The notes beneath the pieces are model-generated. The model saw only the letters and a list, made by a program, of their open reading frames with translations. It was not told the origin of the DNA and did not search any database. This document shows positions 19,017 to 27,843 of a stretch of DNA of 64,000 nucleotides, in pieces. Numbering within the stretch: the first letter of the stretch is position 1; each line of letters opens with the position of its first letter. This DNA is from Oxalobacteraceae bacterium OTU3CAMAD1 (GTDB taxonomy: Bacteria; Pseudomonadota; Gammaproteobacteria; Burkholderiales; Burkholderiaceae_D), in assembly GCA_024123915.1 (NCBI GenBank), contig CP099650.1, forward strand, positions 1,178,001-1,242,000, written 5' to 3'. The position numbers were made by a program, and so were the translations under genes.

Positions 19017-19952
19017 CTACGTTTTGCCCTGGCTGGCCGCCGCCCGGCCGCCGGCGGGGCGCTTCGACAGCGATTGCTTGAGCAGTTCCACCAGCCGCTG
19101 GGCGCCCGGCGACAGCACATGGCCGCCGCGCCGGATGACGCCCAGGGTGCGGTTCAAGTCCTGGTTTTTCAGCGGCACGGCGCGCAGGCCGTCGCCGTCG
19201 CGCATCGCCAGTCGCGGCACCACGGCCACGCCCAGACCCGCCTTGACCATCTCCAGCAACGTCGACACGTGCTGCACTTCGATGAAGCCGGGCACGCGCT
19301 GGTCGGCCGGGCGCCGCGCGCGGTCCAGCAGCAGGCGGTTGCCGCTGGTCTGCGCCACCGTCATGTAGGGATGGCCGCCGATGTCGTCCCAGTCCACCGC
19401 GCGCTTGCGCGCCAGCGGATGGTCGGGCGGGCAGGCCAGCACGAAGCGCTCCTGCAATATGGGCTCGAAGACGATACCCGGCTCCTGGGCGCCGAGGAAG
19501 TTGACGCCGAAATCGCAGCCGCCGCGCACCACGTGGCTAAGCACCTCGGCCGAACCCTCGTCGATCACGCGGATGCGGATCTTCGGGAATTCGGCGTGGA
19601 AGCGCCGCAGCACCGGCGGCAGCATGTGGTGCGCCACCGACGGCACGCAGGCCACCGCCACCTCGCCGTAGTGGCGCAGCGAGATGCCGCTGATATTGTG
19701 CAGCGACGCCTCGACGCCGTTGAGGATCTCTACCGCCTTGTCGAAAAACTCGCGTCCCACCAGGGTCAGGCTCACGCGCCGCGTGGTGCGCTCGAACAGC
19801 CGTGCGTCGAGCGCCTGTTCCAGCTTGGCGACGCGGCGCGACAGCGCCGGCTGCGACAGGTTGAGCGATTGCGCCGCCGCCCGGAAGCCGCCTTGTTCGA
19901 CCACCGCCACCATCGCCTGCAGGTCGGACAAGTCGAATCGCAGCTGGTTCAT
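19017..19952 (-). CDS. LysR-family regulator of the divergent transport cluster
   Basis: A 311-residue LysR protein: HTH at residues about 8-65 (LSDLQAMVAVVEQGGFRAAAQSLNLSQPALSRRVAKLE) and a periplasmic-binding-like effector domain. It is divergent from the binding-protein-like and MFS genes; the 104-bp intergenic region holds a palindromic LysR box. By analogy with tricarballylate/aconitate loci it is probably a tricarboxylate-responsive activator; the ligand is inferred from neighbours only. Confidence 0.92.
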   Translation of the reverse strand: MNQLRFDLSDLQAMVAVVEQGGFRAAAQSLNLSQPALSRRVAKLEQALDARLFERTTRRVSLTLVGREFFDKAVEILNGVEASLHNISGISLRHYGEVAVACVPSVAHHMLPPVLRRFHAEFPKIRIRVIDEGSAEVLSHVVRGGCDFGVNFLGAQEPGIVFEPILQERFVLACPPDHPLARKRAVDWDDIGGHPYMTVAQTSGNRLLLDRARRPADQRVPGFIEVQHVSTLLEMVKAGLGVAVVPRLAMRDGDGLRAVPLKNQDLNRTLGVIRRGGHVLSPGAQRLVELLKQSLSKRPAGGRAAASQGKT

Positions 19953-19953
19953 G

Positions 19954-20022
19954 ATTGATGCCTCAGAGTGATCAATGGATAGGAAATGAACATTTTACTT
20001 TATCAATCGCGCTTCCGATAAT
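19954..20022 (+). promoter_or_regulatory. LysR box plus sigma70 promoter
   Basis: ATTGAT-N11-ATCAAT (19954-19976) is a perfect dyad with the T-N11-A LysR signature. Downstream, TTTACT (19994-19999), 17 bases and GATAAT (20017-20022) form a good promoter with start near 20029, which puts the box centre near -64, the standard LysR activation position. Confidence 0.7.
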
Positions 20023-20056
20023 GAGCGCAAATCCTTAAAAGAATGGAGACGGCACC

Positions 20057-20821
20057 GTGTTCACCCGCTTTTTATCGGCCCTGCTACTGGGCTGCGCGCT
20101 GTTCTCCGGCGCGGCCGGCGCCGAGCAGCTCGACGTCATGAATTCCGGCGGTTTCACCGCCGCCTACAAAGCGTTACAAAAAAAATTCGAAGCCGCCTCC
20201 GGCCACACGCTCAATACCGCATGGGGCCCGTCGATGGGCAAGTCCCCGCAGGCGATCCCCAACCGCCTGGCGAGCGGCGAGCCAGCCGATGTCGTCATCA
20301 TGGTGGCCTACGCGCTGGACGACTTGATCGAGCAGGGCGTGGTCGACCCGGCCAGCCGCACCGAGCTGGCCGATTCGCGCATCGGCATGGTGGTGCGCGC
20401 CGGCGCGCAGCTGCCCGATATCTCCACGCCGGAAAAACTCAAACAGGTGATGCTCGCGGCGCGCTCGATCGGCTACTCCGACAGCGCCAGCGGCGTTTAT
20501 ATCGAACGTGAGCTGTTCGACAAGCTCGGTATCGTCAAGCAAGTCAAATCCAAAGCGCGTATGATCGAGAAGACACCGGTGGCCGCCCTGGTGGCCAGCG
20601 GCGAGATCGAGATCGGCTTCCAGCAGGTCAGCGAACTGCTGCCCGTTCCCGGCGTCGTGCTGGCCGGACGCCTGCCCGAATCGCTGCAAAAGGTCACCGT
20701 GTTTGCCGCCGGCGTTCCGGTCAAGGCGCGCCATCCCGGCGGGGGCCGGGAGCTGATCGCCTATCTGGCTTCCGCCGCCGCCCGTGACGAGGTCCGCGCC
20801 AGCGGACTCGATCCAAAGTAA
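20057..20821 (+). CDS. Periplasmic binding-protein fold, candidate aconitate isomerase
   Basis: A 254-residue exported protein (GTG start, RBS GGAGA; signal peptide ending AAGAEQ) of the ModA/type-2 periplasmic binding fold: VMNSGGFTAAYKALQKKFEA, NRLASGEPADVVIMV, SIGYSDSASGVYIERELF and IGFQQVSELLPVPGV. No ABC permease or ATPase follows; a 20-nt gap leads to an MFS carrier. Known periplasmic aconitate isomerases from Pseudomonas have this fold, size and neighbourhood, so I infer cis/trans-aconitate isomerisation. A binding protein for another organic acid remains possible. Confidence 0.7.
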   Translation: MFTRFLSALLLGCALFSGAAGAEQLDVMNSGGFTAAYKALQKKFEAASGHTLNTAWGPSMGKSPQAIPNRLASGEPADVVIMVAYALDDLIEQGVVDPASRTELADSRIGMVVRAGAQLPDISTPEKLKQVMLAARSIGYSDSASGVYIERELFDKLGIVKQVKSKARMIEKTPVAALVASGEIEIGFQQVSELLPVPGVVLAGRLPESLQKVTVFAAGVPVKARHPGGGRELIAYLASAAARDEVRASGLDPK

Positions 20822-20842
20822 CCGCACCGCATCGAGGACCAC

Positions 20843-22156
20843 ATGACATCCACCGCTTTAGAAAAAAACGCGCAATCCCGTCCCGGCACCGTTTTCCGCG
20901 TCGTCAGCGGAAATTTCATGGAGATGTTCGACTTCTTCCTGTTCGGGTTCTACGCCACCGCCATCGCCAACGCCTTCTTCCCGGCCGGCGACGAGCTGGC
21001 GTCGTTGATGATGACCTTCATGACCTTCGGTGCCGGCTTCCTGATGCGGCCACTGGGCGCCATCTTCCTCGGCGCCTATGTCGACCGCGTCGGCCGCCGC
21101 AAGGGCTTGATCGTCACCCTGGCGTTGATGGCGATGGGCACCTTGCTGATCGCGTTGGTGCCGGGCTACGCCACCATCGGTTATGCGGCGCCGCTGCTGG
21201 TACTCACAGGCCGCCTGCTGCAGGGCTTCTCGGCCGGCGTGGAACTGGGCGGCGTGTCCGTTTACCTGGCCGAGATGGCGACGCCGGGTCGCAAGGGCTT
21301 CTTCGTCAGCTGGCAGTCGGCCAGCCAGCAGGTCGCCGTGGTGGCCGCCGCCGCGCTGGGCTACGGCTTGAACAAGTGGCTGACACCAGCCCAGGTGGGC
21401 GAGTGGGGCTGGCGCATTCCGTTCTTCGTCGGCTGCATGATCGTGCCCGTGTTGTTCGCGATCCGCCGCTCGTTGCAGGAAACCGAGGAGTTCAAGGCCC
21501 GCAAGCACCGCCCCGAGGTCAAGGAGATCTTCCGCTCGATGATGAACAACTGGGCGCTGGTCATTTCCGGCATGATGCTGGTGGCGATGACCACCGTGTC
21601 GTTCTACCTGATCACCGTCTACACGCCGACCTTCGGCAAGAGCGTGCTGCACCTGACCACCAGCGCGGCGTTGATCGTCACCCTGTGCGTCGGAGTGTCC
21701 AACTTCATTTGGCTGCCGGTGATGGGCGCCTTGTCGGACCGCGTCGGCCGCCGTCCGCTGTTGCTGTGCTTCTCGGCGCTGGCGATATTGACCGCGTATC
21801 CGGCGCTGCACTGGCTGGTGAATTCCCCAAGCTTCGCCCACATGCTGGAAGTGGAACTGTGGCTGTCCTTCCTGTACGCCAGCTACAACGGCGCCATGGT
21901 GGTGGCGCTGACCGAGGTGATGCCGGTCGAAGTACGCACGGTCGGCTTCTCGCTGGCCTACAGCCTGGCGACGGCGGTGTTCGGCGGCTTCACGCCGGCG
22001 ATCGCCACGGGCTTGATCGAATACACCGGCGACAAGAGCGCGCCGGGTTGGTGGATGACGTTCGCCGCCGCCTGCGGCCTGTGCGCGACGTTGATCCTGT
22101 ACCGTCGCCAGCGCCTGCAGGGCGCCGACGCCCCGGCCCGAAGCATGGCCGCGTAA
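20843..22156 (+). CDS. MFS carboxylate:proton symporter (citrate/tricarballylate type)
   Basis: A 437-residue, 12-helix MFS carrier. It has the metabolite:H+ symporter features: [26 protein letters not shown] at helix 1, DRVGRRKGL in loop 2-3, [15 protein letters not shown] in helix 4 and [11 protein letters not shown] in loop 8-9. The pattern is that of CitA/TcuC carriers. Co-transcribed with the upstream binding-protein-like gene. Likely imports a tricarboxylate such as citrate, tricarballylate or aconitate. Confidence 0.9.
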   Translation: MTSTALEKNAQSRPGTVFRVVSGNFMEMFDFFLFGFYATAIANAFFPAGDELASLMMTFMTFGAGFLMRPLGAIFLGAYVDRVGRRKGLIVTLALMAMGTLLIALVPGYATIGYAAPLLVLTGRLLQGFSAGVELGGVSVYLAEMATPGRKGFFVSWQSASQQVAVVAAAALGYGLNKWLTPAQVGEWGWRIPFFVGCMIVPVLFAIRRSLQETEEFKARKHRPEVKEIFRSMMNNWALVISGMMLVAMTTVSFYLITVYTPTFGKSVLHLTTSAALIVTLCVGVSNFIWLPVMGALSDRVGRRPLLLCFSALAILTAYPALHWLVNSPSFAHMLEVELWLSFLYASYNGAMVVALTEVMPVEVRTVGFSLAYSLATAVFGGFTPAIATGLIEYTGDKSAPGWWMTFAAACGLCATLILYRRQRLQGADAPARSMAA

Positions 22157-22178
22157 AAAGAGGCAGCGCCTGCCGCCG

Positions 22179-24749
22179 TCAGGTGCGCAGGCGCGCGAAC
22201 AGGCGCTCGATATCGATCTCCTGTATCAGCAGATTGCCCTGGTTGGCCTTGATCAGGCGCGGCGCCAAGGTCGACTCGCCAGCCCCCAGCGGCAACTCGG
22301 TCATGTCGGCGGCGTCGAACTGCTGCACCGAATGCAGATCGTCGACCAGCAGGCCGATGGTGCTGTCGCCAAGGTGCACCAGCATCACCTGGCTGTTGTC
22401 GGTGACGACACCGGCTTTGCCGGTCGCCAGCAACGCCAGATCGAACACCCACACAAAATGTTTTTGACCGCCGGCCAGCGGCACGTCCAGCATGCCGAGG
22501 CGCGCCGGGTTGTTGCCCGCCGCCTTATTCACTTTGGCGAAGGGTACGGCTTCCTGTATCCGCGCCGCCTTCAGCGCCATCAAGGTGCGCCCGACATGGA
22601 AGATGGCGAAGTCCGGGCCGGTGTCGCTGCGGCGCTCGATCCGCGCGGGCGGTACAGGCATCGCCGATTTGTCGCGCACGGGGCCGAACGACTCGATCAG
22701 CACCGACAGCACCGGTTGCTCGATGTCCGCATTCGGGCCGGCACGGAACTCGCGATATCCCGAGGCGCGCGTGCACGCGGCGATCACATATTGGCCGCCA
22801 TGCAGCATGATCCGCGCGACGCTGGCGCCGTCGCCGTTCTCGGCCGCCGCCAGCAGGCCGGCGTCCAGCGCCAGGGTATCGCCGGGCGCGCAGGCCGGGT
22901 CGGTGGACGACAGGATGCGGCGTTCCGGCGTGATGAAGAAGGCGTGCATGTTCCGGCGTCCGGCGACGCCGCTATGCAGCATGTTGAGCAGCTCGGGACG
23001 CGAATCGAACACGATGCCGATGCCGCCGACCACCGTGGACGTCTGCTCCGGGTGGCGGATCGCCGCGTGATAAATGAAGGTTGGCTCTCCGCCGTACAAG
23101 GCCGATGGCGCGAACGGCTCGGCATAGTGATCAAGTTCGCTGCGCAGCGCGCAAACGCGGCCCAGGGTGGCGCCATCGATATGGGTGCCGATGCTGGTTG
23201 GGACGTCTTGGCTTTCGCCGGTGCTGGCGACGATGCGGCCGGCGCGATCGTAGACGAACAGGCGCGCGTAGACGGTGTACAGGCTGTTGATGTAGGCGAG
23301 GACTTCGCTCATCGCGGTGGTTTGTTCCGCCGACGGATAGGCCAGGCCGCGCCGCAGTTGCGGCGTCAGCGCCCACCAGCGGCAATCGTTGGCGCGTTCG
23401 TACAGATTGCGGTCCAACATATCGACCAATAGCCGCGAGGTCAGTTCGGCCTCGCTGATGCTGGCGGTGAGCACGGTCTGGTACAGGTCCTGGATCGAGC
23501 GGGAAAAGATCGCGTCGCTGCGGCCTCCCGTCTCGGTGATCTGATCGAGCACGGTATTGAGCCTGTTGACGTTGCCGCCGTGTTGTCCGTGGCTGTCCAC
23601 CAGATCGTTGGCGGCGCTGGTGACCTTGCCGTTCCAGACGATGCGTTCGATCGTGCGGGTGGTGCGCGTCACCGCAGTCATTAAATCATGGAGGGTTGGG
23701 CTGAAGGCCTGCGCGTGCGACAGCAGGCCTTCGATCAACTCCGGATCGACGCCGCCCAGCGCATCGGCGCCAGTGTTTCGGAAGGCCAGATCGACGGGCA
23801 TCATCAACTGTCCTTTCCAGCCGGACGGGCCGGGATAGCCCTGGTAGCCGTCGGAGCGGAAGGTGCGCACCAGGTATTCGCGGCCGCCGAACATCAGCAG
23901 GTGGGGCAGGCCGTCGACGTTGGTCGGCACCTTGACGCCGGCCGGTATCCACAGCGGATCGGCGCTGCTGATGACGCGGTCTTGCGCGTCGAGCAGCAGC
24001 ATGTTGGCGCGCTGCGACGGATCGCGGTAGGACGCGAAGATGGCATCCATCTCCTGGTCGAAATTGAAGCACAGGCACAGCACGCCGGCCGGCTCGCCGC
24101 TGTCCGGGTGCGACATGCGGTGCGAATACACCAGCGCGCGCGCTTTGCCGGGCCGCAGGTCGGTGGCGCGGAAGGTCTCCACATAGCCGGAAGCGGCCAG
24201 CGTTTCGGCCAGCAGCGGATCGCGGCTGTGGGTTACCGGGGTGGCGGGATCGGCCTGCACCAGCACGCGCCCGTCCAGGTCCAGCAGCACGATCTCGTCG
24301 TAGACGGTGTATTTGTCGCGGTAGTCGGACAGGCGCTGGCGGGCCGCTTCGAGGCCGCCGTCACCCTCATCATCGTCATCGATGCCGGCGACGAAGCGGC
24401 ACAGATCGACGTCGGTGGCCAGGAATCCGACATCGGCGGTGCGTTCGAACAGGTTGCGGACCAGGATATCGATCGCGTAGCGCGCCTGGGTACCCAGGTC
24501 GGCCAGCACGTGGCGCACCTTTTCCTGCACCAGATTGGCGATCAGCGCCCGTTCCAGCTGCGCGAAACCGGTGCGCGTGGCCACCATCGCCGGCAGCAGC
24601 AAGCGCGCCTCGGCCGGGCAGTTCATCTTGGCCGACGACTCGATCAGCTGCCACATTTGATTCAGCTCGCGCAGCGACAGCTCGCAGCGGGCGACGTCCG
24701 GCATATAGGGCAAAAAGGTGTCGGAGCTGGCGGCGGGTGGCGTTTTCAT
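22179..24749 (-). CDS. Large soluble double sensor protein with C-terminal CheW domain
   Basis: An 856-residue protein; ATG at 24749 is preferred to a TTG 18 nt upstream. Two related halves each contain a helical part (VRNLFERTADVGFLATDVDLCRF; LDRNLYERANDCRWWALTPQLRR) followed by a Cache-like beta segment (YTVYDEIVLLDLDGRVLVQAD; YTVYARLFVYDRAGRIVAST). The last about 150 residues form a CheW-like domain (FAIFHVGRTLMALKAARIQEAVPF; MLVHLGDSTIGLLVDDLHSVQ). I see no transmembrane helix or signal peptide, so the sensors would be cytoplasmic. It probably couples an internal signal to a chemotaxis array. No che genes are adjacent. Confidence 0.8.
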   Translation of the reverse strand: MKTPPAASSDTFLPYMPDVARCELSLRELNQMWQLIESSAKMNCPAEARLLLPAMVATRTGFAQLERALIANLVQEKVRHVLADLGTQARYAIDILVRNLFERTADVGFLATDVDLCRFVAGIDDDDEGDGGLEAARQRLSDYRDKYTVYDEIVLLDLDGRVLVQADPATPVTHSRDPLLAETLAASGYVETFRATDLRPGKARALVYSHRMSHPDSGEPAGVLCLCFNFDQEMDAIFASYRDPSQRANMLLLDAQDRVISSADPLWIPAGVKVPTNVDGLPHLLMFGGREYLVRTFRSDGYQGYPGPSGWKGQLMMPVDLAFRNTGADALGGVDPELIEGLLSHAQAFSPTLHDLMTAVTRTTRTIERIVWNGKVTSAANDLVDSHGQHGGNVNRLNTVLDQITETGGRSDAIFSRSIQDLYQTVLTASISEAELTSRLLVDMLDRNLYERANDCRWWALTPQLRRGLAYPSAEQTTAMSEVLAYINSLYTVYARLFVYDRAGRIVASTGESQDVPTSIGTHIDGATLGRVCALRSELDHYAEPFAPSALYGGEPTFIYHAAIRHPEQTSTVVGGIGIVFDSRPELLNMLHSGVAGRRNMHAFFITPERRILSSTDPACAPGDTLALDAGLLAAAENGDGASVARIMLHGGQYVIAACTRASGYREFRAGPNADIEQPVLSVLIESFGPVRDKSAMPVPPARIERRSDTGPDFAIFHVGRTLMALKAARIQEAVPFAKVNKAAGNNPARLGMLDVPLAGGQKHFVWVFDLALLATGKAGVVTDNSQVMLVHLGDSTIGLLVDDLHSVQQFDAADMTELPLGAGESTLAPRLIKANQGNLLIQEIDIERLFARLRT

Positions 24750-24817
24750 ATCTTGGGTTCGACACAAAAAAAGTATTTCCGCAGCAATTTTTATGCCAGA
24801 TAGGCAAGAGTAAGCAC

Positions 24818-24849
24818 AAAAAAAACGCCATCCGGTGTGGATGGCGTTT
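24818..24849 (-). terminator. Intrinsic terminator of psiF
   Basis: Perfect 11-bp stem AAACGCCATCC / GGATGGCGTTT with a 5-nt loop; read on the minus strand it is followed by eight T residues. Confidence 0.9.
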
Positions 24850-24859
24850 GATATGACTA

Positions 24860-25153
24860 TCAGGCCTTGTTACTGAGGCATGTTTTCATGAATGCCTTGC
24901 GCTCGTCGCCTTTTTTCCCGGTGGCGTCGGCATTACATTTTTTCATCTTGTCTTGCTGCGTGAGCTTTGCTTCCGGCGCTGCGGGCTTGGCGCTCAGGCA
25001 TTCCTTCATGAATGCCTTGCGCTCATCGCCTTTTTTTCCGGTCGCATCGGCGTTACAGGTTTTCATCTTGCTTTGCTGGGCTGTCGGCTCGGCGGCAAAC
25101 ACCGCGCCGCTCAGCGACAGGATCAGGCTGGCAACGAACAGTTTTTTCATCAT
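24860..25153 (-). CDS. psiF: PsiF-family exported protein with duplicated repeat
   Basis: A 97-residue protein starting MMKKLFVASL with a signal peptide, RBS GAGGAAACC. The mature part consists of two almost identical units, each Q-x-KMK-x-CNADATGKKGDERKAFM followed by K-x-CLS, and each carrying two Cys. This is the PsiF repeat; enteric PsiF belongs to the Pho regulon, but I see no Pho box in the 66 bp upstream. Function is unknown even in model organisms. Upstream in-frame codons to 25198 are not needed. Confidence 0.88.
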   Translation of the reverse strand: MMKKLFVASLILSLSGAVFAAEPTAQQSKMKTCNADATGKKGDERKAFMKECLSAKPAAPEAKLTQQDKMKKCNADATGKKGDERKAFMKTCLSNKA

Positions 25154-25220
25154 GGTTTCCTCTGCGGTCGAAATGCGAATGGTCGGGCCCGTGGCCACAT
25201 GAGGACTATAACTGAAGTTG

Positions 25221-25249
25221 CTGGCGCCAGGACAGTTTCCTGGCGCCAG
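25221..25249 (-). terminator. Stem-loop at the end of the halogenase operon
   Basis: Perfect 12-bp stem CTGGCGCCAGGA / TCCTGGCGCCAG with loop CAGTT, 29 nt beyond the last stop of the operon. No long T-run, so factor-independent termination is not certain. Confidence 0.55.
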
Positions 25250-25278
25250 TCAGATTACGGCTCGGTAATCTCCAGCTT

Positions 25279-26814
25279 TTAGGCGGCTTTGGGCGATTCG
25301 GCGCGGCCGCAGTAGCGTTGGACGTAGGCCTGGTGCGTCGGCAACTGCACCACCGTGCGGTCGACCTGGGATTTGATGTTGCCGAGGAATTGCTTGAGCT
25401 CTTCGTCGCCCATCAGGTCCGCCGTTTGATGGTGCGACCGGGGCATGATGCCCTGGCCTAGCATCACCTGGATCCACGAGTTTTCGGCGAACAGTTCGTT
25501 CGGGACTCGGAATACGCGGCCCGTTTCGCGGAACAGGTCGAGACGGTGCTTGAGCGAGTTCGGAATGCTCATCTCGCGGCAGTCGATCCAGAACTGCGAG
25601 TCGGTGCGGTTGTTGACGTGGTAGTGCAGGATGATGAAGTCGCGAATGTGCTCGATCTCGTGGTTGCACTGGGCGTTGTATTCGGCGATGTCGGTTTCGC
25701 GCACGCCGTCCGACGGGAACATCTGCATCAACCGCACCACGCTGCGCTGGATCAGGTGGATGCTGGTCGATTCGATCGGTTCGAGGAAGCCGCTCGATAA
25801 GCCGATGGCGACCACGTTGCCTTTCCAGGTTTGCTTGCGCTGGCACGGCTTGAACTTGATCACGCGCGGTTCAATCAAGGTGCGGCCTTCGACGTTGGCC
25901 AGCAGCTGCTTGCGCGCCGTGTCGTCGTCCAGGTAGCGGCTCGAATAGACAATGCCGTTGCCGACGCGGTGCTGCAGCGGGATGCGCCACTGCCAGCCCG
26001 CCTGGTGCGCCATGGAGCGCGTCAGCGGAATGGCGTCGTCGACCGACTCGGTTTGCACGGCGATGGCGCGGTCGCAGAACAGCCATTGCGACCAGTCCTC
26101 CATCGGTTCCTCCATCGCGTCGCCGATCAGCAGCCCGCGGAAGCCGGTGCAGTCGATGAACAAGTCGCCTTCGATCTCCTGACCCGATTCGAGCACAATG
26201 GAGCGCACGTCGCCACGCCTTTCGCCTTCCTCATGTTTGGTGTAGCGGACGATCTTGCCCTCGATGCGCTGCACGCCGCGCGGTTCGCTCAGGCGGCGCA
26301 GGTATTTGGCGTAGCGGCTCGCGTCCAGGTGGTAGGCGTAGTTCATGCCGTTGTTGGGCAGGTGCGCGAAGCGGTGCTCCAGCGAGGCTTTGAGTTCCAG
26401 GCAGTAGTCGCCGTAGTCGCTGGCCAGCCCGCGCTCGACACCCTTGTGCCAGAAGTGCTGGAAGCCCGCAGTCCAGTGGTCCACGCCGGTGAAGCCGAAG
26501 GAGTGGATGTAGTTCTCCTTGACGTTGCGCCATTCCTCGAAGGAGATGCCCAGCTTGAAGGTGGCCTGGGTCTCGGCCATGAATTCCTGCTCGTTGATCT
26601 CGAGCAGGTTGTGGAAGTTCATCAGCGTCGGGATGGTGGCCTCGCCCACGCCGACCGTGCCGATTTCATCGGACTCGATCAGTTTGATGTCGAGGCGCTT
26701 GCCCAGCACCTTGGCGATGCCGGCGGCGACCATCCAGCCGGCGGTGCCGCCGCCGCAGATGACGACGCGGCGCACCGCTTGTCGATTGTTCGACTCTTTG
26801 TTTTGGTCTTGCAT
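25279..26814 (-). CDS. Flavin-dependent tryptophan-halogenase-family protein (distal)
   Basis: A 511-residue halogenase-family flavoprotein. FAD motif CGGGTAGWM (GGGTAG 21-26), GVGEATIP, catalytic Lys candidate in ATFKLGI (Lys87, equivalent to PrnA Lys79), the signature WQWRIP at 274-279 and GLSSGFLEPIEST with conserved Glu. All hallmarks of an active halogenase are therefore present. It is the last gene of the minus-strand operon, 12 nt behind the cupin gene, with RBS AAGGAG. No free-tryptophan or NRPS context exists; the substrate may be a peptide, protein or glycan-linked indole/phenol. A flavin reductase partner is not encoded nearby. Confidence 0.9.
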   Translation of the reverse strand: MQDQNKESNNRQAVRRVVICGGGTAGWMVAAGIAKVLGKRLDIKLIESDEIGTVGVGEATIPTLMNFHNLLEINEQEFMAETQATFKLGISFEEWRNVKENYIHSFGFTGVDHWTAGFQHFWHKGVERGLASDYGDYCLELKASLEHRFAHLPNNGMNYAYHLDASRYAKYLRRLSEPRGVQRIEGKIVRYTKHEEGERRGDVRSIVLESGQEIEGDLFIDCTGFRGLLIGDAMEEPMEDWSQWLFCDRAIAVQTESVDDAIPLTRSMAHQAGWQWRIPLQHRVGNGIVYSSRYLDDDTARKQLLANVEGRTLIEPRVIKFKPCQRKQTWKGNVVAIGLSSGFLEPIESTSIHLIQRSVVRLMQMFPSDGVRETDIAEYNAQCNHEIEHIRDFIILHYHVNNRTDSQFWIDCREMSIPNSLKHRLDLFRETGRVFRVPNELFAENSWIQVMLGQGIMPRSHHQTADLMGDEELKQFLGNIKSQVDRTVVQLPTHQAYVQRYCGRAESPKAA

Positions 26815-26826
26815 TTGCCGGTCTCC

Positions 26827-27843
26827 TTAGCGGTTCAGCTTTTTTAGTATTTGGGCGCGCAACGCGCGCGCGCCGTCTGCCGTCAGCGGCGCCAGCACGT
26901 GGCGGGCCGCTTCGGGAATGTGTTCTGCCGTTTCTTCGTCGGCTTCGAATATGTAGTGGCGGAAGACTTCCTGCCACGCCTTGCGTTGTTCCGGCGGCAG
27001 CCCGCGCATCGTCAGGAAGGCCGTCATCAGGGCGTTGGTCGGCGTGTCCATGAATTCCGGCGTGCGCTGCCACCAGTAGTTGACCAGCACATTGAAGGCG
27101 TCCAGCGCTTCGATGTGGTGCCACCACATGCTGGGGATGAAGATCGCGTCGCCCGGTCCGAGCACCGCGCTTTGCGCATGCTCCAGCGCCTCGGCGTAGC
27201 GCGGGAATTTGCCGAAGTCCGGCTTCAGCATGTCCACCAGGCTGATGGCCTGGCCGGCCGGCGTGAAGTCGAGCGGGCCGATATACAGGTTCTTCAACTG
27301 CTCCGGCGGGAACAGCATGAAGCGCCGGTGCCCCGCCGCCACCACCGCCAGGTTATCCGGCACGTCGTAGTGCGCGGCGATGCGGGTGCGGTTGCCGATC
27401 CAGATGCTCATCAAGGCGTCGCGGCCACCCAGATCGAGGTCGTTGTGTTCGCGGAAGCCGGGCAGGCAGGTCTCGACGCTGGTCGAGCCCACGTACACGG
27501 TCGGCGGCCGTTCCATGTCGCGCTTGACGCGGATTTCATCGAGCACGCCGGTCAGCTTGGCGTGCACCGGGTAGAAATTGAAGCCGCTCATATCCTCGTT
27601 GTAGAAGAAGCGGCCCTCGGCCTCCGGTGGGCCCAGCATCGCGCCGACGGTGGCGCCGGTGGCGGCGTCGCCGTAGAAACGGCGAAGGTAGGCGTCGCCC
27701 TGGTCGTGCGATTCGCGCGCCGCCCGCACCATCGGCCAGCCGGCGGCGACGCCGCGCAGCACGATGGGCTGCGTGGCGGTCAGGATGTCGTCGGTCAGCT
27801 CTTTCGGGCCGATGCCGGCGATCTCGCGTATCGCTTTAGGCAT
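26827..27843 (-). CDS. JmjC/cupin-8 Fe(II)/2-oxoglutarate-type hydroxylase
   Basis: A 338-residue cupin-like protein. The iron triad is visible as H158-x-D160 (AAHYDVPDN) and a distal His in SMWWHHIE (242/243); the framework DNLAVVAAGHRRFMLFPPEQ is typical of FIH-like JmjC proteins. These enzymes hydroxylate amino-acid side chains in proteins. The start lies inside the SapC gene (8-nt overlap), so the two are coupled. Position between two halogenase-family genes suggests successive modification of one target; that is inference. Confidence 0.9.
   Translation of the reverse strand: MPKAIREIAGIGPKELTDDILTATQPIVLRGVAAGWPMVRAARESHDQGDAYLRRFYGDAATGATVGAMLGPPEAEGRFFYNEDMSGFNFYPVHAKLTGVLDEIRVKRDMERPPTVYVGSTSVETCLPGFREHNDLDLGGRDALMSIWIGNRTRIAAHYDVPDNLAVVAAGHRRFMLFPPEQLKNLYIGPLDFTPAGQAISLVDMLKPDFGKFPRYAEALEHAQSAVLGPGDAIFIPSMWWHHIEALDAFNVLVNYWWQRTPEFMDTPTNALMTAFLTMRGLPPEQRKAWQEVFRHYIFEADEETAEHIPEAARHVLAPLTADGARALRAQILKKLNR

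Noticed and set aside
20057..20821. ModA of a molybdate ABC transporter
   Set aside because: No modB or modC follows; the linked carrier is an MFS organic-acid symporter.
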